A stretch of 64,000 bases of DNA from contig BJHF01000028.1 of the NCBI GenBank assembly GCA_014191855.1, positions 1 through 64,000 on the forward strand, in the 5' to 3' direction. Under the pieces are notes generated by a model, which searched no databases, had not been told where the DNA came from, and saw only the letters and a program-made list of their open reading frames with translations. This document shows positions 16,849 through 24,985 of the stretch, in pieces. The translations under genes and the position numbers were made by a program. Every line of letters starts with the position of its first letter. Position 1 is the first letter of the stretch. This DNA is from Deltaproteobacteria bacterium. Its GTDB lineage: Bacteria > Myxococcota_A > UBA796 > SXON01.

Positions 16849-17895
16849 ATGTCGCTCCGCTTGCGCTCATCCTCCTCCGACGGCAACCGTCGCCGCTCCG
16901 AGCGTCTCACCGCTGAAGAAGAGAAGTTGATTGCCCGAGAGATCCGAAAGGCCGAACAGGTTGCGCGCGAGTGCGTGGCCGGCATCGACGCCGCGGAGAA
17001 CATCTTGCGGCGTCGCCCCGATCGTGCCGAGCGCACCCGCGCCGGCGCGGTAGACCGTTTGGAGGAGGCCGTCCGCGCCGTGGCGAAGGCCGCGCGCAAA
17101 GAGGACGATCTGAAGACCTACGCGCGCAAGGCCCAGGGCGCCTGGCAGCAGGCGGAGGAGCTCCGTTGGCGCCTCGCCATGAGCGGTCGTCGGATCGCGC
17201 ACGGGGAAGCCCGCAAGTTGGCCGGCCCGTTCATGGACGAAGAGGATCTGGTGCAGGAGGGCTACATCGGCCTGCTCCGCGCCGCCAAGCGCTTCGATCC
17301 GGACCGTGGCATCCGCTTCTCCACCTACGCGCGGTGGTGGGTGCGCGCGCAGATGACCCGCGCCATTGATCACACCGGCCGCCCCGTGCGTCTCCCCGGC
17401 TGCGCCGTGGAGCAGACTCGCAACCTCCGCAAGGCGATGAAGCGCTTCGAAGCGGCGGGAATCGAGTACAACGTCGGTGACCTCGCCGAGGAAGTGGGCA
17501 TCGACAAGGAGCGCGCCGAGCTGCTCCTCTCGCAGGGCAACACCATCTCACTGGAGCAGCCCGTCGATGACGGCCCGCGTCCGCGCCCGCTGGAGCGATT
17601 CCTCTCGGATGAAGATGCCGTTTCGCCCGACGACGAGAGCATCCAGATCCAGGAGCTCTCCCGCATGGGCAAGGCGTTCAACAACGTGCTCAGCGAACGC
17701 CAGCGCTTCGTGCTCACCCGCCGCTACGGCCTCGAAGACGGCGAATTCCGCACGCTTTCCGAGGTGGGCAAGGAGATGGGCCTGAGCCGCGAGCGCGTGC
17801 GCCAGATCGAGCGCGAGGCGCTCATCCGCCTGCGCGACCAGTCGGGCATCCGCGATCTGCGCGGCATGCCGCTTCCGGAGCCGGGCGAGGCGTAG
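16849..17895 (+). CDS. RNA polymerase sigma-70 family factor, group 2 (RpoD/RpoS-like)
   Basis: A 348-residue sigma factor with regions 2, 3 and 4 but only a short charged N-terminus in place of region 1.1, as in group 2 factors. Region 2 reads DLVQEGYIGLLRAAKRFDP, followed by the aromatic-rich DNA-melting segment RFSTYARWWVRAQM. Region 3 carries the VGDLAEEVGI helix. Region 4.2 has the helix-turn-helix LSEVGKEMGLSRERVRQIER, which contacts the -35 element. About 100 residues before region 2 are a predicted coiled-coil of Arg/Glu/Ala repeats, unusual in length. It is probably a secondary stress or developmental sigma factor. It has a 276-bp upstream region with promoter-like sequence. Confidence 0.9.
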   Translation: MSLRLRSSSSDGNRRRSERLTAEEEKLIAREIRKAEQVARECVAGIDAAENILRRRPDRAERTRAGAVDRLEEAVRAVAKAARKEDDLKTYARKAQGAWQQAEELRWRLAMSGRRIAHGEARKLAGPFMDEEDLVQEGYIGLLRAAKRFDPDRGIRFSTYARWWVRAQMTRAIDHTGRPVRLPGCAVEQTRNLRKAMKRFEAAGIEYNVGDLAEEVGIDKERAELLLSQGNTISLEQPVDDGPRPRPLERFLSDEDAVSPDDESIQIQELSRMGKAFNNVLSERQRFVLTRRYGLEDGEFRTLSEVGKEMGLSRERVRQIEREALIRLRDQSGIRDLRGMPLPEPGEA

Positions 17896-17913
17896 TCGAT
17901 TCGGGGCGTCCTA

Positions 17914-17927
17914 CCCGGGAAACCGGG
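17914..17927. terminator. Short hairpin between convergent genes
   Basis: A 5-bp GC stem (CCCGG/CCGGG) closed by a GAAA tetraloop lies 18 bp past the sigma factor stop and before the convergent SnoaL-like gene. It has no T-tract, so its terminator activity is uncertain. Confidence 0.3.
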
Positions 17928-17952
17928 GGGGGCGCGCCGTGCCTGCTCATGA

Positions 17953-18384
17953 TCAGTGGAACTCGGGCTCGCTGAGGCGCTCGGGCGCTTCGCCGTCGGC
18001 CGCGATGGGCGAGCCGTGGTGCAACACCATGCGCCACTGGCTCCCACGCCGAAGGAACAGGTGCGTCACGGCCACGCGGCCGATGGCTTCGCGTTCCCCG
18101 GCCACCGAGATGTTCTCCACGTTGTGCACCCGCGCGATGTCGCCGAGGAGCTGCACCACGAGGTCGGACACGGTGAATTGCATCGGTACACCGGTGGCAA
18201 AGATCCCGGCCCAGGCCTCCATCACCGCTTCGTTCCCGTACACGGGCTCCCAGCCCGGGTGGATGCAGGCATCGCCGTCCGTACCCGACCAGCACGCCGC
18301 CATCGCGGCCAGATCGCGACGTTCGAACGCGCGATAGAAGCGCTCGTTGGCAGCGATCACGGCGGAGCGGTCATCCATGCCCAT
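17953..18384 (-). CDS. SnoaL-like / NTF2-fold protein
   Basis: A 143-residue protein with the NTF2-like cone fold seen in SnoaL_3 and DUF4440 families. It opens with helices typical of the family (ANERFYRAFERRDLAAMAACWS), followed by HPGWEPVYGNEAVMEAWAGIF, and then the curved sheet with ARVHNVENISV and RMVLHHGSP. Such proteins range from isomerases to calcium/calmodulin-associated domains, and no catalytic residue set identifies the function here. ATG 18384 or 18378 are both possible. It follows a dipeptidase gene on the same strand after only 4 bp, so it is co-transcribed with it; a functional link is not obvious. Confidence 0.85.
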   Translation of the reverse strand: MGMDDRSAVIAANERFYRAFERRDLAAMAACWSGTDGDACIHPGWEPVYGNEAVMEAWAGIFATGVPMQFTVSDLVVQLLGDIARVHNVENISVAGEREAIGRVAVTHLFLRRGSQWRMVLHHGSPIAADGEAPERLSEPEFH

Positions 18385-18388
18385 CCCG

Positions 18389-19408
18389 TTAACCGCCGCA
18401 GCCCGCGTCGATGACGCGCAAGACGTTCTCTCCGTACGCGGCGTGCACCTCGTCGGCCGACCAGCCGAGGTTCAAGAGCGCCTGCGTGAGATTCGGTAGC
18501 TTCTCCGCGCTGTCCAGGTCGGAGGGGTACAGCGCGAACCCCTCCCAGTCCGTGCCCAGGGCGCAGTGCCGCACGCCCACGGTGCGCTTGATGTGGTCGA
18601 GGTGGCGCGCGGCGGTGGCGGCCCCTCCGGCGCCGATGAACGGCGTCACGAAGATGATCCCGATCACCCCGTCCGTATCCGCGACGGCGCGCAGCACGTC
18701 GTCGTCGACTCCTCGCGGGGAGCTGTACAGGGCGGTGCAGCCGGTGTGGGAGATGAGCACCGGGCGCCTGGACCGGCGGCAAACCTCCAGGACCGCCGCC
18801 TTCCCGAGGTGAGCGGCGTCCACGAGGATGCCGAGACGCCAGAGCTCGTCAACAAGGTCCAGCCCGTGGGGCGAGAGCGTCGCCACATTGCTCCCACCCC
18901 AGCCGACCATCGGCCGCGCCGCTGCATTTTTCGTGAAGTGGACGAGCCCGACGTAGCGGAGCCCTTTCGCGCGGAATCGAGGCAGGTCTTCCAACTTGCC
19001 GTTGAGCCCGTGCGCGCCTTCCAGGCCGGTAAAGCAGGCGATCAGGCCAGCCGCACGCGCGGAGCGGATCGACTGCGCGTTGCCACACATCGCGAGTGTT
19101 TCGGGGCTGCGCGCTACCTCGGCGGCGAGCGCGTCGAGGTCGGACTCGATGGCCGAGGGCCCGGAGGAGCGGCGGAGCGGGTTGGTGACCACCCCGAACG
19201 CGATGGCGCCGACGTTGCCTTCGCGAAGCCGAGGAACGTCGCAGTGCCCAAACAAGGCGGCGCCCGGCAACGGGTTCGGGCGGTGCCGCTTCTGGAAGTC
19301 CCACCCGAAGAAGTGGCGGGTAAGCAGGAGATCGCAGTGCAGGTCGACGATCAGCGCCGCCTGGTGAACAGCGAGCGCTTCAGCGGAGGGGGCAACCGGG
19401 GAGACCAT
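18389..19408 (-). CDS. Membrane dipeptidase family (M19) zinc dipeptidase
   Basis: A 339-residue M19/renal-dipeptidase family protein with a TIM-barrel metal site. Conserved metal-ligand segments are VDLHCDLLL (His-x-Asp, about residue 22), a Glu in GLEGAHGL (about 126), and histidines in VDAAHLGK (about 198) and LISHTGC (about 220). It ends with ALGTDWEG, the usual GSDFDG-type motif near the C-terminus, and an NVLRV helix. No signal peptide or lipobox was seen, so it is likely cytosolic. It would hydrolyse dipeptides, possibly with D-residues. ATG 19408 was chosen because the family N-terminus aligns there. It is divergent from the LuxC-like gene over 92 bp and is followed by the SnoaL-like gene. 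Confidence 0.92.
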   Translation of the reverse strand: MVSPVAPSAEALAVHQAALIVDLHCDLLLTRHFFGWDFQKRHRPNPLPGAALFGHCDVPRLREGNVGAIAFGVVTNPLRRSSGPSAIESDLDALAAEVARSPETLAMCGNAQSIRSARAAGLIACFTGLEGAHGLNGKLEDLPRFRAKGLRYVGLVHFTKNAAARPMVGWGGSNVATLSPHGLDLVDELWRLGILVDAAHLGKAAVLEVCRRSRRPVLISHTGCTALYSSPRGVDDDVLRAVADTDGVIGIIFVTPFIGAGGAATAARHLDHIKRTVGVRHCALGTDWEGFALYPSDLDSAEKLPNLTQALLNLGWSADEVHAAYGENVLRVIDAGCGG

Positions 19409-19500
19409 GGGACAGGGGGCTGGCGCCCCCCGTAACGCCCCCCGGCCCCTCGCTCGGCGGGCGTCGCCCGCCACGGGAACGGCTATGTGCGCCGCACGCC

Positions 19501-20523
19501 ATGTCCCCGCTCGACGCCCTCGCCGCTCTGGACGCCGCCGCTTTCGGCACGGGGCTGAGCCCCCAGAACGCGCGCGCGTGCTGGGCGGCCGCGCTTGAAG
19601 GGGCGCAGCAGGTGCCGCTCGACCGGGAGCTGCAGGGCGAACCCCCGCGATGTGTCACCATCGTCGCGAGCGCAAACGTGTTCACGGCGCCGATCGAGTG
19701 GGCCTGGGCGCTCTCGGCGCGCGGGGTCCGGGTGATCCTGAAGTCGGCGCGCGGGCTCGCGCCGGTGGGGGAGGCGGTCGCGGCGGCGCTCCCGGGCGTG
19801 GAGCATCGCGCGTGGCGGGGAGGGGAGCTTGCTGCCGAAGCCGCGGCGCTCGCCGAGTCGAGCGCGGCGATCGTGTTCGGGGGCGCGGAGACGATCGCCG
19901 CGATCCGGCAGCGCTCGCCGGTGCCGGTGCTCGGGTTTGGACCGCGCTTCGGTGTCGCGATGTTGGAGCAGCTTGGCGCGGTGGAGGCGGCGGACGTGGC
20001 CCTCGATCACGCGCTGTACGATGGGCGAGGGTGCATGTCGCCGGCGGGGGTTTTTGTCAGGGGGGAGGTGAATTTGGCGGCGGTGGCGGAGGCCATGGCG
20101 GCGGCGGAGCGTGGGTTGCCGGTAGGGGAGGTGTCTGGCGCCGAGGCGGGCGCGCTTCGGGCGCTGGAGCTGCTCGCGAGGGTGGAAGGGCGCGTGGTGA
20201 AGGGGGAGGGCTGGCTGGTGGTGGAGCTGCCGATTCACAGGTTTGCACCACGTGGTTTGCCGAGGGTCGTGGTGATACATCGGGGGGATGTATCAGATGT
20301 ATCAGCGGCGTTGGCGCCCTGGCGGGGGGAGCTGGGGACGGTGGCCGTGGGAGGCGCGGGCGCCGTGGGCGGGAGGACCGGCGAGCTGACGAGCCCGCTC
20401 GGCGGCACCGAGCGCGTGTGTTGGGTCGGGGAGATGCAGCGCCCGCGCGGGGATCGTGTGCTGCACGATGGGGTGGATGTGTTGGGGGTTTTGTGGGGGG
20501 TGGGGGCGCGGCCGCACGAGTAG
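19501..20523 (+). CDS. LuxC-like acyl-CoA/acyl-protein reductase
   Basis: A 340-residue protein of the LuxC family, an aldehyde-dehydrogenase-like fold that reduces acyl thioesters to aldehydes with NADPH. Residues 50-60 (TIVASANVFTAPIE) fit the nucleotide-binding start, and VIFGGAETIAAIR near 123 is typical of LuxC. The active-site strand reads ALYDGRGCMSPAGVFV with the nucleophile Cys178. It is about 140 residues shorter than luminous LuxC. ATG 19501 is preceded by 92 bp shared with the divergent dipeptidase gene. There is no luxAB nearby, so it is not a luminescence gene. A LuxE-like synthetase gene lies 2.2 kb downstream in opposite orientation. A role in making long-chain aldehydes is likely but the product is unproven. 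Confidence 0.85.
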   Translation: MSPLDALAALDAAAFGTGLSPQNARACWAAALEGAQQVPLDRELQGEPPRCVTIVASANVFTAPIEWAWALSARGVRVILKSARGLAPVGEAVAAALPGVEHRAWRGGELAAEAAALAESSAAIVFGGAETIAAIRQRSPVPVLGFGPRFGVAMLEQLGAVEAADVALDHALYDGRGCMSPAGVFVRGEVNLAAVAEAMAAAERGLPVGEVSGAEAGALRALELLARVEGRVVKGEGWLVVELPIHRFAPRGLPRVVVIHRGDVSDVSAALAPWRGELGTVAVGGAGAVGGRTGELTSPLGGTERVCWVGEMQRPRGDRVLHDGVDVLGVLWGVGARPHE

Positions 20524-20670
20524 GGCGGTCCCCCCGTGGCCGCCCGAGGATCGCCGAGAAGGGCCACGCAAAGGCGCGAAGTCGCGAAGGGGAGGGGGCG
20601 GAGCACCAGCGGAGTTGGGTTCGCCCCCCCCCATTTGTGTGACGAACGTTCTGCAAATCACGACGAGCGG

Positions 20671-20716
20671 CTCTCCTTGCGCCATGGGTGGCGCGCCACC
20701 CCCTGCGCAAGGAGAG
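20671..20716. repeat. Palindromic repeat, copy 1
   Basis: A perfect 12-bp stem (20671-20682 with 20705-20716, CTCTCCTTGCGC) encloses a perfect 16-bp palindrome GGGTGGCGCGCCACCC at 20686-20701. A related element lies at 20837-20886. The nested palindrome suggests a REP-like or small MITE-like intergenic element, or a strong terminator. Upstream (20565-20590) is a stretch of cgcgaag-type direct repeats often seen near such elements. The flanking gene-free interval 20524-20939 contains nothing else recognisable. Confidence 0.75.
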
Positions 20717-20836
20717 TCTGGCGGCGGCTTGGAGGTGAGCGTGTCTGCCCGCGCGACCCTGAGCAACGGTACAACGCTGTGAATTTCGTACTGCCGTCGA
20801 GCCAATCCCCACCGGCGGCGGTCGTCTGGCCGTTTT

Positions 20837-20886
20837 GGCTCTCCTTGCCGCAGGGGTGACGGGCCACCCCCCTCGCAAGGAGAGCC
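20837..20886. repeat. Palindromic repeat, copy 2
   Basis: A perfect 12-bp stem GGCTCTCCTTGC (20837-20848) pairs with 20875-20886. It contains a second inner stem, GGGGTG/CACCCC at 20853-20858 and 20865-20870, with one internal mismatch. The shared outer CTCTCCTTGC and inner GGGTG-CACCCC sequences show that it is the same element family as copy 1. The copy ends 53 bp before the GTG start of the lipoprotein gene and could affect its transcription. Confidence 0.75.
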
Positions 20887-20939
20887 GGGCCATCGTCGCC
20901 GCCCGCCCGCGTCGCCATCGAGAAGAGTATAGTTCGACC

Positions 20940-21941
20940 GTGAGTCCGGCCTCAATTCGCCTCCGGTTCGTCGTGGTGATCGCGGGTGCGATGACGTCGT
21001 GCAACGGTTGCGCGCCGGAGCGGTGCGTTGGGTTTCGCCCGGTTGCCCTGGCGGACCATGCGATCGTCGTCGGTGAGTTGACGATCCCCAGCTACGTGAC
21101 CGCCGAGCGGGTTGACGTACTGATCGACTGGTCGGCGCTCACGTCCGACTTCGACTGCCAGCCGCTCGACCCGGTGGACGACATCGGCGCCGTGGTCCTC
21201 ACACGGTTCCCGCACCTGTCAGAGTCGGAAGTGGCGTCGTCGCTGGTCAACAACACGATGCTGCAAAGTGACACCAACGGGTTCGTGTGGTGTTCGCCGC
21301 GGGAGGTGACCCAGTGCTGGCTGTCCGAGTTCGGCTTCGGCGGGTCGGGCTACAGCATGATCGACGCATACTCTGAGGATGGCGGCGTCTATCTCCTCAT
21401 GTTCCTCGAAGACGGCGAGGAATTTTCCTCGGTCCGGTTCTTCGCTTTCCTCAGCCCACAGTCCGACAGCACCGTTACCGTCGCCGCCATCGTCGCGGAC
21501 TGCCCGCAGGCCATGCTCACCGCGAGCCTCGACCTGTCAACGCCAGTCGAGATCTCCGCCGCCGGAGCTGGCGAGGCGATCCCTCGCGCTCTCCCCCTCG
21601 ACGACTCCGCCACGTGCGATACCGACACGGGTCCTTCCTGGCCGGTGGACTGGGAGGACCTCGGCGTCAACGCGAGTGAGTTGGTCGTTTCCAGGTACAC
21701 CCTGCCGATCGCGGAGCTTGAGGCGCGGTTCGGTGAGCGTGACGCCCTCGCCGCCGAGCGGTACGCCCTCGCCGTCAGCGAGACGAACGCCGACCTGGCC
21801 GACGCGGTATCCACCGCGGGCTCCCGATTCGCCGGGTTCACCGGCGAGGGGTTGTGGCTGGTTGAGCTGCGAGGGTCCTCGTGGTTCGAAGGTGCGGCTC
21901 CGTTGGTGGTGACGGTCGTCGAGCCGACGGCACGACCATGA
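20940..21941 (+). CDS. Lipoprotein of unknown function
   Basis: A 333-residue protein with an N-terminal basic-hydrophobic signal (FVVVIAGAMTSC) and a type II-like cleavage site before Cys20. The start is GTG 20940; an ATG 17 codons later would remove the signal. The mature protein has six or more further cysteines near its N-terminal third (CNGCAPERC and others), with a beta-rich body. Around residue 215-230 is a CDTDTGPSWPVDWEDLG linker-like segment. I do not recognise the family. Its stop overlaps the ATG of a 42-codon frame by 4 bp. It lies between the palindromic repeats and the acyl-reductase/synthetase genes, but no link to them is evident. Confidence 0.7.
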   Translation: MSPASIRLRFVVVIAGAMTSCNGCAPERCVGFRPVALADHAIVVGELTIPSYVTAERVDVLIDWSALTSDFDCQPLDPVDDIGAVVLTRFPHLSESEVASSLVNNTMLQSDTNGFVWCSPREVTQCWLSEFGFGGSGYSMIDAYSEDGGVYLLMFLEDGEEFSSVRFFAFLSPQSDSTVTVAAIVADCPQAMLTASLDLSTPVEISAAGAGEAIPRALPLDDSATCDTDTGPSWPVDWEDLGVNASELVVSRYTLPIAELEARFGERDALAAERYALAVSETNADLADAVSTAGSRFAGFTGEGLWLVELRGSSWFEGAAPLVVTVVEPTARP

Positions 21942-22066
21942 GCGCGGACGAATATGTGCCGCTCCAGCCCAAGGAGCCGCAGGGGGTGGACCATGCGTTC
22001 TACACGATCAACCTCGCCGGCAAAGGCGACGCGACGGCAACCTGCACGGCGGTAGCGGCGAAGTAG
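21938..22066 (+). CDS. Possible 42-residue protein coupled to the lipoprotein gene
   Basis: A short frame starting at ATG 21938, overlapping the preceding stop by 4 bp (ATGA). The 42 residues begin MSADEYVPLQPKEP and end GDATATCTAVAAK, with no signal peptide or membrane segment. Two readings fit: a translationally coupled small protein, or the tail of the lipoprotein displaced by a frameshift near its 3' end. The tail resembles the beta strand of an exported protein, so the second is credible. No ribosome-binding site distinct from the upstream coding sequence was seen. Confidence 0.35.
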   Translation: MSADEYVPLQPKEPQGVDHAFYTINLAGKGDATATCTAVAAK

Positions 22067-22112
22067 GGGAGGGGAGTTCGCCTGCGGAAGGGTATCGGCG
22101 CCCGGCGGCGCC

Positions 22113-22174
22113 GCGATGCGTTGCGACGCCCGTCCGCCCGGGCCCCGCCCGGAGGACCGAGCCTTGCGCATCGC
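22113..22174. terminator. Nested inverted repeat between convergent genes
   Basis: Outer arms GCGATGCG (22113-22120) and CGCATCGC (22167-22174) enclose an inner stem of 22138-22143 paired with 22147-22152 (CCGGGC/GCCCGG). GTCC/GGAC (22132-22135, 22154-22157) may extend it. It sits between the lipoprotein on the plus strand and the convergent gene ending at 22193, so a bidirectional terminator is plausible. There is no U-tract. Confidence 0.4.
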
Positions 22175-22192
22175 CCGACAGCGTTTCCGCCC

Positions 22193-22741
22193 TCAGCGGC
22201 CCCCGAACATCCGGGTGAGCGCACCGAGGTAGTTTCGTGAGGTGGGACCCTCTTTCCACTGCCTCGCCGATTTGCCAAGCCGGGCGAACACCGCCTCGAA
22301 TTCCGCGGCCGACAGGGGGAAGAGGCCCAGGGTGAGCGCGGCGATCTGCCAGATCGTGTCGTGTGTTACGCCGAGGCTACGACCATCCGGGCGGCGCCGG
22401 ACGTTGGAGTAGATCTCCTCCAGCTCGCCGTCGGTGGGAGCGCGGTCTACCCGGGACGCGAACCACACCCGCTGCTCGATCGCCGAGAACACGGGCACGT
22501 ACTCCGGCGGATAGTCCTTCATCTCGGGAGGTTGGCGATTCCCCCGGCACAAGGAGGTGAGTGAGCCTACGTTCCAGGTCGCGAAGCGGTCGCCTTCGCC
22601 AACCACGAACACCTCGGAGCGGGGTGGGCGCGCGGCGGGCTGCTCCCCCCGCATCGGCGTGCCAAGGTTGAACTTCTGCGGGTCAATCCCCCCTGCGGTG
22701 AGCGCAGCCTGCAAGGATGGGTGAAGGGACTCAGCGAGCAT
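22193..22741 (-). CDS. Unknown protein, last gene of the acyl-activation operon
   Basis: A 182-residue soluble protein with no signal peptide or membrane segment. The first ~40 residues are polar, and from residue 85 the sequence is helical (for example IWQIAALTLGLFPLSAAEFEAVFARLGKSA). It ends with LGALTRMFGGR. It begins 9 bp after the LuxE-like gene stop, so it is probably co-transcribed with the aminotransferase and acyl-protein synthetase. I see no known domain or catalytic motif. It might be an accessory or partner protein of those enzymes; this is by position only. Confidence 0.65.
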   Translation of the reverse strand: MLAESLHPSLQAALTAGGIDPQKFNLGTPMRGEQPAARPPRSEVFVVGEGDRFATWNVGSLTSLCRGNRQPPEMKDYPPEYVPVFSAIEQRVWFASRVDRAPTDGELEEIYSNVRRRPDGRSLGVTHDTIWQIAALTLGLFPLSAAEFEAVFARLGKSARQWKEGPTSRNYLGALTRMFGGR

Positions 22742-22750
22742 TCGCGACGC

Positions 22751-23728
22751 TTAACCGTTCACCCGCAACGAGCACCCGCGTAATTCCGCGCCTTCGAGCC
22801 GCCCGAGGAGCGTGACGCGGTCGCCTCCGGGATCGTGCTCGACGCGGCCGAGATCCTGCGTTTCGATGGCGAGCACGCTGCCGAGGTTGGCGAGATCCAC
22901 AAAGCGGAGGAGGCCTTCGCCGTTTACCGGCGCGCCCGTCTGCGGATGAACGGCGTACACCGCCAACCAGGGTGGCGCGATGAACGCACCCGGGACTTCG
23001 CCCGCGAACACCGGATCGGTCCAGAGCTGCGAGGACAACTCGGTCATCCCATACTCCCCGAACACGCGCGGGGAGCCGAGGCGCGCTGCGAGGGCGCGAT
23101 AGAGCCCGGGCGGATCGAGTCGCGTCGTGCGCCCCTTGAAGCCACCGGTAACCATCACGACGCTACGTTCGTCCAGGCAGGCGTTCCCAGGCATGGCAAG
23201 CAGCGCGTCGAGCGCGAAGGCGGTGGCGGCGAGGAAGATCGGCTCGGTGCGTGATACATCCGTGATACGCTTCCATGTATCGGCGTGTACGGTACCATCG
23301 GAGAAGCACTGCTCAACCGTCCCGAAAAGGCGCAGCATGTGCCCCAGCGAGCTGTCGGGTTCCGCGGGGCAGAGCGATACAACTCGGCCGGGGCGATGTG
23401 TCACCCGTGCGTTGGCGTGGAGCACGGCACCGAGGTCGTAGAGGCGGGTGCTCCGGGTCCGGTGCACGCCGCGAACCTGCCCGGTAGTGCCGCTGGTACG
23501 AAACAGGGCGTCGCTCGGAAGCGGGGGTTGTGGGCCTAGATCTAGCTCCTTGAACAGGGAAACGGGCACGGCGGGGATGTCGGCGAGGCGCGAGGGGTGG
23601 GCTGCGCCGAACATGGCCGCGAGCGTCGGGTTCGTCGCGAGCTGGTGGGCGAAGGCTGCGACCGCCAACGCCTCACGATCGCCCTCGCCAGAGCGGATGA
23701 ACGTCGCGATTGCAGCGTCCAGGCTCAT
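22751..23728 (-). CDS. LuxE-like acyl-protein synthetase
   Basis: A 325-residue acyl-protein synthetase of the LuxE/PaaK adenylate-forming group, which activates a fatty acid and transfers it to its own cysteine. The phosphate-binding loop is SGTTGQ at 79-84. Segments YGMTELSSQ near 212 and LGRLEGAELRG near the C-terminus are typical. In LuxE the acyl acceptor cysteine lies close to the C-terminus, and here Cys319 is seven residues from the end (CSLRVNG), which supports a working acyl-protein synthetase. ATG 23728 overlaps the aminotransferase stop (ATGA); an ATG 3 codons earlier is possible. It is the natural partner of the LuxC-like protein encoded at 19501-20523. Confidence 0.85.
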   Translation of the reverse strand: MSLDAAIATFIRSGEGDREALAVAAFAHQLATNPTLAAMFGAAHPSRLADIPAVPVSLFKELDLGPQPPLPSDALFRTSGTTGQVRGVHRTRSTRLYDLGAVLHANARVTHRPGRVVSLCPAEPDSSLGHMLRLFGTVEQCFSDGTVHADTWKRITDVSRTEPIFLAATAFALDALLAMPGNACLDERSVVMVTGGFKGRTTRLDPPGLYRALAARLGSPRVFGEYGMTELSSQLWTDPVFAGEVPGAFIAPPWLAVYAVHPQTGAPVNGEGLLRFVDLANLGSVLAIETQDLGRVEHDPGGDRVTLLGRLEGAELRGCSLRVNG

Positions 23729-24975
23729 ATCTGCCACTGGAGGACCTCGCGGAGCGCGGCCAGGAGTCCGCCGGCTTGCTCTGAGGTGAGCCCGTATGGA
23801 GGCGTGAGCCCCAGGGCTTCCGCGCGCTCGCCGCAGGGGAGCACGAGGTAGCCGCGGTCGAGCAGGTCGTGGGTGGCTTGGAGTGCGTTCGGGACGTGAA
23901 CGCCCAACATCAGGCCGCGACCGGTGACTTCACGCACGCCGGGGACGGCGCGAAGGGCCTCGCTTAGCATGGGCCCGTTCGCCGCGACGGCCGGCGCGAG
24001 CGCGTCGAGCTCCGCCAAGGCTGCGAGCGCCGCAGCGCAGCCGACCGGGTGGCCGAGGAAGGTTTGGGTGTGGATCGCGGCGCCGGTGCTCGCGCCCCAG
24101 GCATCCATCGCTGCCGACGTGCCGAGGCAGGCGGAGACGGGAAATCCTCCGCCAAGCGCCTTTCCGAGGCAGAGCAAGTCGGGGGCCAGCTCGGAAGCGA
24201 GGAAGCGCCCGGTGCGTCCGCAACCGCTGTAGATCTCGTCGTGGATGACCAGGGCGCCGGCCGATTTTGCCGCTGCGTGCAGCCCGGCCAGCCAACCAGC
24301 GGGCGGCTCGCGCATCCCGCCGCGGCCCTGCACCGGCTCAACGAGGACGGCCGCGATGTCGGCGAGATCGGGGAGCTTTCCGCCGTACCGCGCCCACTCC
24401 ACGTGGGTGCCGAGCAGCTTGTCGAAGGGCTGCCGCATCGTGTGGCGGAGGTATCCCAGACTCGCGAGGGGGCCGAAAGCGAGGCCGTGATATCCCCCGT
24501 CGAAGGCGAGGATCCGGTGGCGGCTGGTGGCCACGACCGCGGTTTTCACGGCGGCGTCGATCGCATCGCTCCCCGAGGTGCCGAGGATCACGCGGTCGAG
24601 GCCGGTGCGCGCGGCGAGCGCCTCCATGAGCTCAATGCGCCGCGGGTCGGGAAAGGCATCGCCCATGGCGTGCACGAGGCTCCCCATCTGGGCCGTGACG
24701 GCGGCGATGACCCGCGGGTTTCGGTGGCCCACCGCCGCGACGCCGAAGCCGGCGGTGAGGTCCACAAAGATGTTTCCATCCGCGTCTTTCACGTTCGCGC
24801 CGAGGGCTTCGGCCCACACGATCGGGTCGGTATCGGCGGCGCCGATCTGCGCGGCGCGGCGCGCCCGCCGAGACGTGATCGCAGGACATTCGCGGAGCGC
24901 CAGGCGATCCACCCACGCGCGGCTCGCGGGCCCGGGCACGGCCGTTACGAGGTGGGGGAGATCGGTGCCGGTCAT
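23725..24975 (-). CDS. Class III PLP-dependent aminotransferase
   Basis: A 416-residue fold-type I aminotransferase of class III (omega-amino acid/GABA aminotransferase group). PLP-site features are GTSGSDAIDAA (132-142), YHGLAFG (162-168), the cofactor Asp246 in VIHDEIYSG, and the Schiff-base Lys272 in LCLGKALGGG. Such enzymes transfer amino groups between amines or omega-amino acids and aldehydes or keto acids. It is the first gene of an operon with a LuxE-like synthetase (4-bp overlap) and an unknown protein. Its position beside an aldehyde-forming pair raises the possibility that the substrate is an aldehyde. The generic family name alone does not fix this. Confidence 0.9.
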   Translation of the reverse strand: MTGTDLPHLVTAVPGPASRAWVDRLALRECPAITSRRARRAAQIGAADTDPIVWAEALGANVKDADGNIFVDLTAGFGVAAVGHRNPRVIAAVTAQMGSLVHAMGDAFPDPRRIELMEALAARTGLDRVILGTSGSDAIDAAVKTAVVATSRHRILAFDGGYHGLAFGPLASLGYLRHTMRQPFDKLLGTHVEWARYGGKLPDLADIAAVLVEPVQGRGGMREPPAGWLAGLHAAAKSAGALVIHDEIYSGCGRTGRFLASELAPDLLCLGKALGGGFPVSACLGTSAAMDAWGASTGAAIHTQTFLGHPVGCAAALAALAELDALAPAVAANGPMLSEALRAVPGVREVTGRGLMLGVHVPNALQATHDLLDRGYLVLPCGERAEALGLTPPYGLTSEQAGGLLAALREVLQWQI

Positions 24976-24985
24976 GCCCGCGCGC

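Noticed and set aside
20565-20600. cgcgaag-type direct repeats as a CRISPR-like array
   Set aside because: Only a few 8-10 bp units with no spacers of constant length, and no cas genes.
19501-23728. A luminescence operon from LuxC and LuxE
   Set aside because: No luciferase subunits and the two genes point toward each other with other genes between. LuxC/LuxE homologues without luxAB are common.
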